Below are positions 45,669 to 57,991 of a stretch of DNA of 64,000 nt, in pieces. The notes under the pieces were generated by a model. The model searched no databases and was not told the origin of the DNA. It was given only the letters and a program-made list of their open reading frames with translations. Positions within the stretch are counted from its first letter, which is position 1, and each line of letters begins with the position of its first letter. Source of the stretch: Sycobia sp. Sy_11. Taxonomy: Eukaryota > Arthropoda > Insecta > Hymenoptera > Epichrysomallidae. The stretch is taken from the NCBI GenBank assembly GCA_018907035.1, contig JACCIC010000376.1, forward strand, positions 1 through 64,000, in the 5' to 3' direction. The translations under genes were made by a program, and so were the position numbers.

Positions 45669-45921
45669 CTGGTCTTTTGAGGAGGGCCTCGCAACCAGGA
45701 TCAAGAGTTAAGTGGAAAAATGTCTAGTCGGGATCAGAGAAGGGCTGGTCTTTTGAGGAGCGCCTCGCAACCAGGATCACGTTCTCTCAGGGATAGGTAA
45801 AATTATTAGCCGTCTGTCTTTTGAGGAGCACCTCGCAACAGAGATCAAGCTAATAATTTCGGAAACCAAAATGTAAAGGATAAGAGAACGGCTGGTCTTT
45901 TGAGGAGCGTCTCGCAACAGA
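45669..45921. repeat. four spaced hairpin repeats (CTGGT...GAGG/CCTC...ACCAG)
   Basis: Copies start at 45669, 45745, 45813 and 45892 (spacing 76, 68 and 79). Each has an inner stem GAGG/CCTC with a 4-base loop and an outer stem CTGGT/ACCAG. In copy 3 the outer stem is TCTGT/ACAGA, changed on both sides. In copy 4 the inner stem is GAGG/TCTC (one G-T pair), and the outer arms combine the left arm of copy 2 with the right arm of copy 3. Confidence 0.85.
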
Positions 45922-46277
45922 GATCAAACTAGTAGTTTTCGGGCAGGATTAAATCTCAGGATAATTTTGAGCTCTGAATGAATTTTTTTAGCTCCGGAGA
46001 GAGTTCGTGGGACTTGACTTCGGGGCAGTCGGTTCACCGGGCGAATTCTCGATTTTGCCTTTTGCAGGCCCTTTTATAATAAAATAATCGAGTATTTCCG
46101 TCGCCGCTCGTTCAATTTCGGACGAGCCGCCGAATTATAATAATTATATTAATAATAATGATAATTAATAATAATATCTAATAATAATCATAATAATTAT
46201 TATTTACAATTTATTATTTATATTTACAGCCGGTGTGCTGTGTACAGTGATTGTATACACGTATAATAGTGTATACG

Positions 46278-46279
<2 letters not shown>

Positions 46280-46332
<53 letters not shown>
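46280..46332. repeat. (AT)n microsatellite
   Basis: A long AT run with GTAT interruptions on its right side. Confidence 0.9.
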
Positions 46333-46346
<14 letters not shown>

Positions 46347-46716
46347 CTATCTATATATTATGTACATTTAAGATTTTATTTAATTATTTTAATTAAATAC
46401 AGCGGGTGAATTCGTTTTCGAACACCTGTTGTATATACTGGAATACGCGCGCCAATATAAAGCTTGTGCGTTCGCGTACCGCAGTATTCGCTGCTGGCGC
46501 GCGCCGTTCGACGAGTGTACGGTAGTGTGTATGTGCAGCGTGTATTAGAGGGGGATAGCAGCCGCCGGCCTAATATACTTGGACGCGGCTCTCTCTTGCC
46601 CAGTATTTTCTAACTGACTCACTAACTTTTTTCTCTCGCGGAGAAATGAAGGCAGTCTCGCTTCTCCGTATTGCCCTTTTATAGTCCGGGAGCCATTGAC
46701 ATTTTTATATCATATA

Positions 46717-47811
46717 TTTATCCTCGGATGAAAATTAGTTAAATAATTCATTTCAATGTTTTCTAAAACGTAGTGCTGGTCCGCTGCGTCAATTAATCTG
46801 AATGTGGCAACGCCAGGAACCCAAACCTTGTAAAAATGTTAAAAAATTGATAAAAACCAGGTTTTATGAAATCATTCTGAGTTTAGAAAAAAATTGTTCA
46901 AACAAAAGTTGTAAATCCTATTGAAACAATTTTTTTATGTACTATCCATTTTTGCTCTAAAGTTAATAATTATGGATCTACCTCGCCGCTCAGATCACAC
47001 ATGGTACAAGTACTTTTTAACTTTTAAATTTTGCTCAGAAAATTATAGTTTTAAAGCGAAAATATATTGAATGTAATAAATTTATTTTCGGTAGATCTCA
47101 AAATTTTTAACAAACTCTCTATTGTTTCATATACTATCTTTTTTTTATTATTATATACAAAGTTTTTAATGATTTTCACTATTTCAGTATTAATTCGGAC
47201 AATTTGATGTATAATATTAATGTTCCAAAGCTCAAAAAGTATTTGTAAAAACCTTTTCATAATTGTTATAAATTTTTCATTACAAATAAATCAAAAATAC
47301 TAAAATACAATAACGGTGAAGGAAATTTGTTACATGGAAGTATAGCATATACAATAAATTATACAGTAATAGATATAATAAGGCTACAATAAATTTTTTA
47401 CATTCCATATGTTTTTGCTTTAAAATTAGAATTTTATGAGCAAAATTATAAATTAAAAAGTACTTGTATCATGTATCATCTGAGCAATGGGGTAGATCCC
47501 TGACGTATCGACTGTAACTTAAGATGATTATAGTAGCTGAAAACACTTATTATGAATTGCGTTTTTCTCGATAATTATTAGCTTTACAGCAAAAATGGAT
47601 AAAAAAATTCATTTGAATAGAGCTACAACTTTGTTTGAACAATTTTTTTCTAAACTCAAAATTATTCCTTAAAACTTGGTGTTTATCATTTTTACAAAGT
47701 TTGAGTGCCTGGTGTTGCCACATCCAGATTAGGTGCCGCAGCAGACGATCGCTCTACTCTTCAATACAGTCAAAGGAATTATTTAAACTAATTTTGGGCT
47801 GAGGATAAATT
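46717..47811. mobile_element. 1.1-kb foldback element
   Basis: The left arm 46717-47040 (ATTTATCCTCGG..AAAATTAGTTAAATAATTC, CAGGAACCCAAACCTTGTAAAAATG, TACAAGTACTTTTTAA) returns in reverse complement at 47435-47811, about 80% alike. The centre (47041-47434) is AT-rich and shares TAAATCAAAAATACT..AAATTTGTTACATG with 39150-39220. It has no transposase. The right flank resembles 40205-40240. Confidence 0.8.
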
Positions 47812-48237
47812 GGTCACTAAAATATGTCGTTGGCTCTCGGATTATTACGCTCGATCGAACTTAGGAAGATTGGACCGTTTGTTTACACCCTGCTCCGCGT
47901 TGTCCACAACAAGATGCTCAACCGCGCGTTTCGTTACTATATATATATATAGTGTAGCGGGAAAAAAGAATGTAAAAAATTTATCAAATGTAATCTTTCA
48001 AAATTAACATAAATTTAGACACTAAATTTTTTTCTTGTGTTATGAAAGTCAAATTATGTATCAAGTAAATGTTTGTGCGAAAAGTTTTATTTATTGGTAT
48101 AATTAAAAAAAATACATTGTTTGCTCTCAGAAACGTACCTAAAATATACTTCAAATGATTTAATGTGCCGAAAGTAGTTTGCACGTTTCAGAAGTATCAA
48201 AAATACTGAATTCAAAGATCGTCTGAGCTTACCAGAA

Positions 48238-48435
48238 ATATTTGAAAATACAGATTTGAAGGCATTTTGAATGTAAGAACTTGCTGGATTGTTAGAAGTA
48301 ACAGGCGAATCCATTTCCAAACATCTAAGATCATTGTGATTCGGCAATAAGTAAGAAAATTCAGTGTCGCAGAAACCTGATAATGTCGAAAATCGTTTTT
48401 TGGAAGCTACAAAAACCAGTTTATTTTGTATCAAA
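48238..48435 (-). CDS. possible exon of an unidentified gene
   Basis: The minus strand has TTCATGTTCAG, then an open stretch (SNLIQNKLVFVASKKRF, CDTEFSYLLPNHNDLRCLE, KSVFSNIS), then a canonical donor CTGGTAAGC. A second small exon-like segment (CAG|TATTTTTGATAC ... TTTTAG|GTACGT) follows. Composition is protein-like, but I recognise no family, and the neighbouring exons are not evident. It could be part of a lost transposon gene. It lies between the two convergent host genes. Confidence 0.3.
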
Positions 48436-48762
48436 TTGCTACTGAACATGAAAATTAGATCTAATAAAATAGTCCAAATTGCAAAAAATCATGCGTTAAG
48501 TTCGGTGAACCAAAACTATCCCAGCTAAGGCGACACTGTGATATTCTGTATTTAGTGGGATAACAAAAAAGACCTAACAATCGATGGGCCATTCTGCCAA
48601 GGACAATTTATGCATTCTAAATGAACATTCAATAAAAAATGTCCAGAATAAGGAATCATTGATTTTCATTCATGATAATTCTCGACCAAATATTCCTTTT
48701 TGTATCAAACTACCTTTACCGAAAAGGTATAAACTAATTAGCGGAAAAGACGACGAAAGAAG

Positions 48763-48767
<5 letters not shown>

Positions 48768-48860
<93 letters not shown>

Positions 48861-48875
48861 GAGGGAGAGAGAGTA
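48768..48875. repeat. (GA)n microsatellite
   Basis: About 50 GA units with few interruptions. The Arg-Glu frame through it is an artefact. Confidence 0.95.
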
Positions 48876-49108
48876 GGTTTTAGGAGTATTCAACTAAATA
48901 TATTAATAAAGTATTTATATTATTGCAAAACAGTCGCTATTACAAGAATTCAAATGGATTTCTAATTTATTAATTTTGGGTGAAATTAAATTAACTTAAT
49001 AACATTGATACTTTGCTGATGTGTTTCGTATATCTTGTATATTATTTATTTAATAGTTTTTTTACAAAATAATTTGGTTTATACAATAAAATAATTACTA
49101 ATATAAAA

Positions 49109-52100
49109 TTATTTTTCAGCAAATGTAATTTTGACACCTATATTGCATGAAATTAATTGAGCCACTAAATATCTAAAAATATATGGTACATCAATTTCAC
49201 CTAAAATTCCATTATCTCCACATAATCGACACCGCATTCTTCTTTCTCCAGGTCGTAATTTACACATTACGAGTTCCATGACTGGGCCAGTTAATGTACC
49301 ACATTTTTTACAAACTAATGTCTGCAAAATATTTCAATATAAATTTTTTAAACTGATATTATTAATTTTAGTATTTTACCGTGCTTTTATCGGAACAATG
49401 AAAAAGGCGATCCTGCAAAAGAAAGGAACAACCATGTGATATTAAAGAATCACGTTCCATTTCACCAAATCTAATACCACCACCTCTGCGTCTGCCTTTG
49501 ATGGGTTGCCTAGTTAAAGCATTGACTGGGCCAGTACTACGCACCTTACATAATTAGATATTGATTTTTAAAATATTAGTAGTGCTTCAATAAATAATTG
49601 AAGGAAAGATTGACTTTCAATACAAACCTGCCATTTATCCGATACCATATGACGAAGTCTTTGATAATATACTACACCAAAGAATATATTTGCTATCATT
49701 TCACAACCGTTAGTACCAGAGTACATTCTTTCAGTTCCATAGTAATTATAACCACCTTGTTCAAGAAGTTTTCCAAAATAGTCAATAGCAGTATCATTTT
49801 CTGAAAATCTAAATGGTGTTGCATCATGAACTAAACCATGAATAGCCGCTGATTTACCAGCCATAATTTCGATCATCATAGCTGTATGTAAGAAAAAAGA
49901 ACTGCTGGTTTATATAACAATATTTATTTATATAAAAATAAAATCCTGAAGATATAAAGTTTACCAATTGTCATACGACTTGGAAATCCATGAGGATTAA
50001 ATACAATATCTGGAACAACTCCAGTTTCTGTGAATGGCATGTCTTCGGTAGGCCATTTTTGTGAGCAAATACCCTTTTGCCCTGCTCTAGAAGCAAATTT
50101 ATCACCAACGTTTGGATTACGCTAGCAAAATTAATTAATTTAATATAAATGATATTTTAGATATACAAGTCTATTTTATAAGTCTATATATACAATAGAT
50201 GTAAACTTGTACTTACAGGAATTCTAAAAGTTATGCAAACTTTATGATTGTTTGAATTGTGTAATGTTCCACAAAGTTTAACATTATCTATATAAACATC
50301 TTCTTTTCCGTGATATAGTCCAACTTTAAACGATTTCTTATCTTCGTTAAAATAACTAAAATAAAATAAATATAATTTCTGTAGTAAAATACCATCGTTT
50401 GTTTATAAAATATATGTTACTACACACTAATTTATTCTTCTTATTACAAGACGGCACATAATAGTATGCAGCTAGTCATACGAAGGAAAGTTCCTTTTTA
50501 ATTTCTCAAGTTTTCAGCATACTTGAAGAAATTTTGAATAATAGTAATCTGTACCGAATAATCAAAGTGGGTATTTTCTTACTAAGTGTAAAAATTATTG
50601 CAAAAATACAGAACCTGTTTATCTCTATTTTATACAAATCTTATTCACATTATTTTCTTACATACCACGTGTAAAATGCATACATTAGACAGTGATCGGA
50701 AGGATCAGTAATGTGTACTAACGTGACTTTAAAGAGCTGTTTTACATAAAATATTGGAATTTTATTATCCGAAAGAACAGAAAATTTGCCTACAGATTTT
50801 CTTAATAAATCAAAAATTAAACTATGTATTATTTAATAATAACTCAAGTAAATCTAAAATTTATTTTAGCGGTTTAATTTAAAATTTAATTTAGTGGCTG
50901 AGGCCTATCGCTTACTTTTGAACACTTATGGGGCGGAATGCATTAGTGAATCGACGTGCCGCAAGTGGTTCAAACGGTTCCAAAGTAGACATTTTGATGT
51001 TGAAGACAAGGATTGCTTGGGAATGACGAAAACTTTTGAAAATAAGGAATGAGACGCTTTGCTGGATAAGTATCATCGTCAAATTCAAGAAAAGTTTGCT
51101 GCATCATTGGGCATTACGCAACAAGCCATTTCTCTGTATCTAAAAGTATTGGGATTCATTCAAAAGGTTGGAAACTGGGTTCCATATGTATTGAAGTCGA
51201 GAGATGCAAATCGACGCCGAAATGCAATCTTCACGTAAATAAGGTCATGCTCTGCGTATGGTGGGATCAAAAGGGTATCATATACTAAGAACTGCTTTCG
51301 AGTGGTCGGACCATCAAAGGACCATTGTATCGAACCCAATTTATTCGTTTGGTCAGGCACGAGTCCGTCATATTTGGATAATAGTGGATGGGGAATTCTG
51401 CCTCACCTGCCTTACAGTCCAGACCTGGCGCTATCTGACTACAACTTGTTTTGTTCAATGCAGAACGCTCTTACGGGAATACGTTTCAGCTCAGTAGAGG
51501 AAGTAAAAAAATGGCTCCATAAGTTCTTGGGCTCGAAAAACGAGAAATTTTCTTGGTTGGGAATTCCTGAATTGCCAGAAAGATTGAAAAAAGTTATAGC
51601 TTTCGATGAACGATACTTTGAATAAAGGATATGTAACCATGTTTTCATAATAAATCCTCACATATTGAAAAAATAACGCTGGAAACTTACTTGTACACTC
51701 AATATATGAAACAGGATTATGTAAAACTTTTGTTAAAATAGACTTTATAAATACCAATTGAACTAAACATAAAGTATACATGTTGGATATTATTACAGAA
51801 AGCATCTTTTAGCTGAAAGGTCTTATATAGTGTACGTTTATACTATAATGAAAAATCGCAAATCATCCGTCCCTGTGCTTTCTCTTCGGGCGAGCCCTTA
51901 TACATCATTATAAGTTTTTATTGTTAGACTAATATCGATTAGACGAGGAAGAAGAAAATGAGGAAGACGAAGAGCGAGAGAGAGAGAGAGAGAGAGGGGG
52001 GGGGTAGGGGGATCTGAGGCGTAAGCTATAATCTAGAATTTATTTCTTTAGATAAAGTGAGAGATCTCGGGCACTGCTGTAATTTTAAATACTTTTTTTC

Positions 52101-55100
52101 TACCTCTGCTTTTTTCACATTGCCGGTTATGAGGGTATCCTGCAACTCATTGGCCTTCTGGGTGAGACCATTTCTCGCTCTATTAAGAAGTCATACCCAG
52201 GATCCGCATCCGCGTTCAATGTCAACGAGTATCGGCTGTGCGACACAGCCAAATCTGTAAGTATCAGCTCTTTTGCTCCAGTGCGTATTCTCAGCGCGGC
52301 AGTCCTTGGTTTGCGCATTCGCATTTCTAGTGTACACGCCTTTTGTATTTCTTTATACTTCTATTTGTTTTAATTTATTAGTAACCGATATACATTAATT
52401 TTTCATGTCACTATTTTTATGGTTTCATGTCACTATTTTTATGGTATAGTTTTTTATGGTCCGTGACCTCTTGCATGTTTCGCCGTGCATATCTACCTTT
52501 CTACGAGTCTTCCCTCTCCCTCGCCGACATTTATTCGAGGTAGTGCTAGCTGGTTACGCAAAATTCTAACGGTCGGATTCGCGCACCTCGGTTGAAAAGT
52601 GAATACGCTTACATGGCAGAATAAACTCTCTTAAAAGATTAAAACTGCATAAATACAAAAAACATGGCGGCCAACTAGATGGATTACAGTTTTTTATGAA
52701 AATATGTGCCACTGAGAGTATATCACAATAATGATGAATTCATATATAATATTATATAAAATATTATATAGAGATGTTTCTAACATATGAAATCCCAATT
52801 CTGGTATTCTTCAATTCTCAGTAGAGGGCGGTGATCTGTAATTACGCTTCGCGTTTAAGATGCATTATGCTTCGGTCTCGAGCTCTATTAGCTTATTAAT
52901 GTGTTTTTTGTCATTTGATCTTTACGTGAATATTCTTGGAGAAACAGTTTCTGTTTCTCGGGAAGTAGTTTCCTATATAGGAAAGTGAGCTACTTATCGC
53001 CTGATGAAGACTATTCAAATCCATTCAAAATAGTAATCAAGAAGAATACGTAATCACACGTTGACTTGCATTTTGTTTGAATACACTACCGCATGATGTT
53101 AATCAAATCCGCTTGTAAGCGTCTATCAAGTCTCAGTAATTCTCTTCAGGTTTGCTAATCCTTGAATGATAGGCCGTATCATTGTAGGACGACGCCATTT
53201 CAAAGGTCGGTCATCCCATTGACCAAATCGTCTTCGGTTAAGGGTTTTTGCTTTGTTTGCTTCATTCCACTGTTCTGTGTAGAAATTCTTACACTCTTCT
53301 CTTTGGCACTGTTAATTGATGTTTTTATTGGCGTACAGCTTTGTTGAAGTAAAAAAATCGTGAAATATTAGTACTTTAATGATTATTTAATCCATATTTT
53401 GTGATTATTTAGTTGTTCACATTGTTGACATATTATTACTTTTTTTTATTTTGCGCCACTCTATTTATGCTTCCAATATCAGCAACGATGCTGATCAGCA
53501 GATGTATATTATAAAAACGGTAATATTTCTGAAATTACCTGTAATTTTCAATTTTTATAGTTGATTCTAAGTCTTCTGCTGGTATTATAATTGCTGTATA
53601 ATATAACGATATATAATATATAATCATATAAAAATATAATTATTGTTCATCTAAAAAATTTATAAATATAGTTAATAAAAATATTTAATAATTATTTACA
53701 TAATGAAGTCAGAAAAGTGTTTTAAGTAAATACGAAGTTCAAATAACAAGACAACTTTTTCGTTTCCTTAAATCTATTTATTTAATAATCAATACTAATG
53801 TTGACTACTTGAAAGTAATCCCCCTCAGATACTTGTGCCAGCGCTTTTTCCAATCATCGAAGTACTTCTGATAATTATTTTGGTATAGCCTTGAGTTCCT
53901 TCAGCGACGCAGTTTTTATATCCCTAACCGTTGAAAATCGATATTCTTTCATGTTCCTTTTCAATTTTGGAAAAAGAAAAAAATTACTGGGTGCCAAATC
54001 TGGTGAAATGGAGCCTAAGGTATGACTGCGTTGTTAGTTTTGGACAAACTATCTCTCACAAGCGACGATGAATGAGCAGGTGCATTGTCGTGATGCCAAA
54101 GCGACGAATTATTTTTCCCAAGTTCCGGTCGTTTTTTGCATATCACCTCTCGCAAACGGTGCATAACTTCAAGGCAGTAATCCTGATTCACCGTACGATC
54201 TTATAGTAAGAATTTCTGATGCACTATACCACGGTAATTAAAGAAGACAGTGAGCAAAACCTTGACATTTGATCGAACTTGGTATACTTTCTTCGATCTT
54301 GGTGATTCTGGGCTCTTCTATTGGGAAGATTGGGCTTTAGTTTCGACGTCATAACTACATGATTCATCATCAGTTATAACCCTTTTGAGAAAATCAGAAT
54401 CATTATTAAATTTAATTAACATTTTTTGAGGTATGGTCATCCAAAGTTTTTTTTATATCAAAATTAAGCAGTTTTGGAACGAAAGTTTTCATCTGTTGTG
54501 AACGTACTAGAACGTCCAGGGCCAGGGTCGTCTTCGACATGTTCTCGGCCTTCTTAAAACAGCTTGTACCATTTATACACGTTCTTTTAATGAAAGTAGA
54601 CTCATCGTATATAACTGTCAACATTTAAAAAGTTTTAAAATACTGAATTCCATTTTTGACACAAAATTTAATACAAACTCTTTGCTCCAGATTTTTGGTA
54701 ACAGAAAATCACCGAACAAACAAAACACTTTTTGCATACCTGTCATAAATAAACAACTAATACTATAGAACTAAAGCCGTGAATATATATGCTTGATACA
54801 CCTGTACGAATACAAAATAAAAAAACACCAAAATCGAACGGACGTAGACGTCGATATTTGAAAAATCACCTTATTATTTGAACATACCAAATAGTATATA
54901 ACAATCTCTTTAAAATTACTTTCTACGGTAGTATACAATAAGGCAAGTATGGTGTATTCGAATTCCTTATCATTTGAAACTTCTATTTAATGTAATGCAT
55001 TTATCAATATAATCAATGTATTTATTTATATAAATGAAAGGTTTTCCTAATTAAACTTCGTAGTCAATTACACATAAATGTGCGATGCTTAAACAACAAC

Positions 55101-57894
55101 TTATACTTTTTATTATTTGTAAATATTTCTAATTTAAACAAATGAAAGTTTTGAAATCAATTTTTACACCTGAACATCGTGATACCTAAACATCGTGTTC
55201 TACCGTCCGAAAACGAGACTTTTTGTAGAAGTCGTCGTGATACACCTGGACATCGTATTCTACCGTCCGGACACGAATTTCCTCGTAGATGCCGTCAACA
55301 GACGCCTGAACCTCGTATTCTACCATTCAAACACAAAACTACCCATGGAAGTCGTCGACAGACACCTGGATATCGTATTCTGCCGTCCGAACACGAAAGT
55401 CCCCGTAAAAGTTGTCCCGGCACGCCTGGACTTCACATTCTATCGCCCGAACGCGAAACTCCTCGTACAAGTCGTCGACAGACACCTAGACATCATATTC
55501 TACCGTCTGAATAGGAAACTTCTTGTAAAAGTCGTCCCGACACACCTGGACATTGTATTCTACCACCCGAACACAAAACTACCTGTGAAAGTTGTCGACA
55601 GACACCTGGACTTCATATTCTACCGTCCGAACACGAAACTCACCGTAGAAGTCATTCGGACATACCTGGACATCATGTTCTACCGTCCGAACACGAAGGG
55701 GGTGGTCCCAGAAGTACCTGGCCCAACAAATAATATTCAAAAGTTTTGGAAAAAAATATATTTATTTTTTAACATAATCTCCTTTCAGCTCTATACACTT
55801 TTCCCATCGATGTTCAATAAGTTTGATACCCTTTTTATAATAAGAATTGCCAAGCCCCTCTCAATAGCCATTAACTGTCGACATCACCTCTTCATTGTTG
55901 GAAAATCTTTGACCAGTGAGCCATTGTTTCAAGTCTAGGAATAGAAAATAATCCGACGAAGCTAAATCTGGTGAATAGGGTGCATGAGGTAGCAATTCAA
56001 ACTTTAATTCATTAATGTTGGCGATTGCAATAAAGGATATGTGAGCTGGTGCATTGTCTTGATGGAAGAACAGTTTCTTCTTAGCCAAATGCGTCCGTTT
56101 TTGCTTGATTTTTTCGCTAGAATGTTGCAATAAGTTCGCATAATACTCGCCGTGGATAGTTTTCCCTTTTTCAAGATAGTCAATGAAAATTATCCTACAC
56201 GTATCCCAAAAAATCGATGCCATAACCTTGCCTGCAGATGAAACGGACTTTGCCTTCTTTGGAGCCGGTTCTCGTTTTTGAGTCCATTGTTTTGATTGTT
56301 CTTTTATTTTAGGTGTGAAGTGGTGGATACATATTTCATCCATGGTTATGAAACGGCGCAAAAATTCGACTTTATTTTTGCCGAACATTTAGATTGTGTA
56401 CTTTCTAACACAATGGTATTTTTTGAACAACTATCGCCACCTCTAGGTCAGGCTGGTACTTCTGGGATCACTCTCGTAGTACGGTCGTCCGAAGGCTGCA
56501 GTACCAATACTTGCCGTCGGAGTGCGAGCGGGCTCCTTGATATAGTTTAACATAATAATATAATACAGTATAAAGTAATGACGATATTATATAAGTAATT
56601 TAGTTCTAATAAGTCTAATTAAATAATTCAATAAATAAAGTTTATCGTATACAGGTACTATCTTTCGTATTGGAAGTTCCATATGCATAGTAATATATTC
56701 GTTTATGTCTATAAACTTATATAATAAGCACATATAATGAAATGTACAGACTTTCTGTATGAACATATATTATGTATATCAACAAATAAGCGTATGGTAT
56801 ATTTTATTTTAATATAATATTATACTTTAATTGTGCTTGTGTCAGCTGCATATAGATAAATTAATGAATGTTTATATTGGTCTTATACTCTAATTAAATG
56901 AATCAAAACTAATACATAATAATATCAATATATATTTATATCAATACTAATGCAAATCAATATATAATTAATTAAAAATTATAATGACAGTTCGACTGTT
57001 CTTGTTTAAAATCACCCCCGTAGACTAATCTGAAATAAAAATATATTAAATGAAAAAAAAATTATTAGTAAAATGCAATCTGACTGTCTCCACCACCTTT
57101 ACCCAATTGAAGATAGGCTGAGGTTGTCCAACGTTTCGAACTCGCTGCGACTCCTCATCAGGGACTAAACTAAACATTATATATATACCCTTATCCCCAC
57201 TAAACTAAAAATTTAGTAATTTGAATATACAATCCCCCCTCTATACAAAATGTTCAAAACCAATCAATTCAATAAGTGTTATCTAATTTACTTCACTTTA
57301 ACATTAAATTCACATTATTTCGATTCCTTGAAATGTGAATATTTTCAAGACTCTCCCTTTTGTACTTATTATTAATACCATGTTCCCAAATATCCACATT
57401 CACAAAATCAAAAGAATGTGAAAACTTCAAACAATGTTCTTTTAAACCAGAAGTAATATGTGAACTACATGAACTATATCTATGTTCATAAATTCTCTTT
57501 TTTAAATATCTAATTGCTTGTCTAATGTAACATTCATTACAGTCCATATAATTAATTTTGTAAACAATTCTGTTTTTTCTGATCACATGTATATAGAGAA
57601 AGTCAGGGTTCAGTCGATAGGAACGAGTGGACAGGATAGAAAAATAAAAAGAGCATACGTTCGCGGTATCTTAATAGCTACTTGATTTGGCGTAAAAACC
57701 CCTTCGAATTAAGGGGAAAAGCCAAATCAAGCGTTTAAATTTATTTTCAGTTAAACTATAAATTTTACTTAACAATACTGACAGAGAGCTACTGAACAAG
57801 AGTGTACAAGATGAGAGAATATAAATACAAGAAAAGAACACATACGCACACATGCAATTATTAATATAATGTTATAATATTTCACGAACGCGCG

Positions 57895-57991
<97 letters not shown>

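Larger units (their letters stand above)
45355..46710 (-). mobile_element. LTR-promoter-like region with hairpin repeats
   Basis: GC-richer island in AT-rich intergenic DNA. On the minus strand it has two CTATAAAAGGGC/TTATAAAAGGGC core-promoter-like boxes (about 46675-46685 and 46068-46080). Downstream of them on the minus strand, at 45926-45669, come four related hairpin repeats. An (AT)n tract lies at 46280-46332. I see no coding frame and no LTR pair. The leader of an LTR element whose body is lost is one explanation. Confidence 0.4.
56870..57590 (-). mobile_element. Penelope-like element, 3' part (minus copy)
   Basis: Holds the GIY-YIG ORF end (57586-57293), a hammerhead-like motif (57123-57166), and then the terminal boxes (CACCCCCGTAGACTAATCTG, AATGACAGTTCGACTGTTCTTG, TTGGTCTTATACTC). 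Confidence 0.75.

Noticed and set aside
48584..48883. 99-codon ORF
   Set aside because: Its second half is Arg-Glu repeats from (GA)n, and the first half has no recognisable features.
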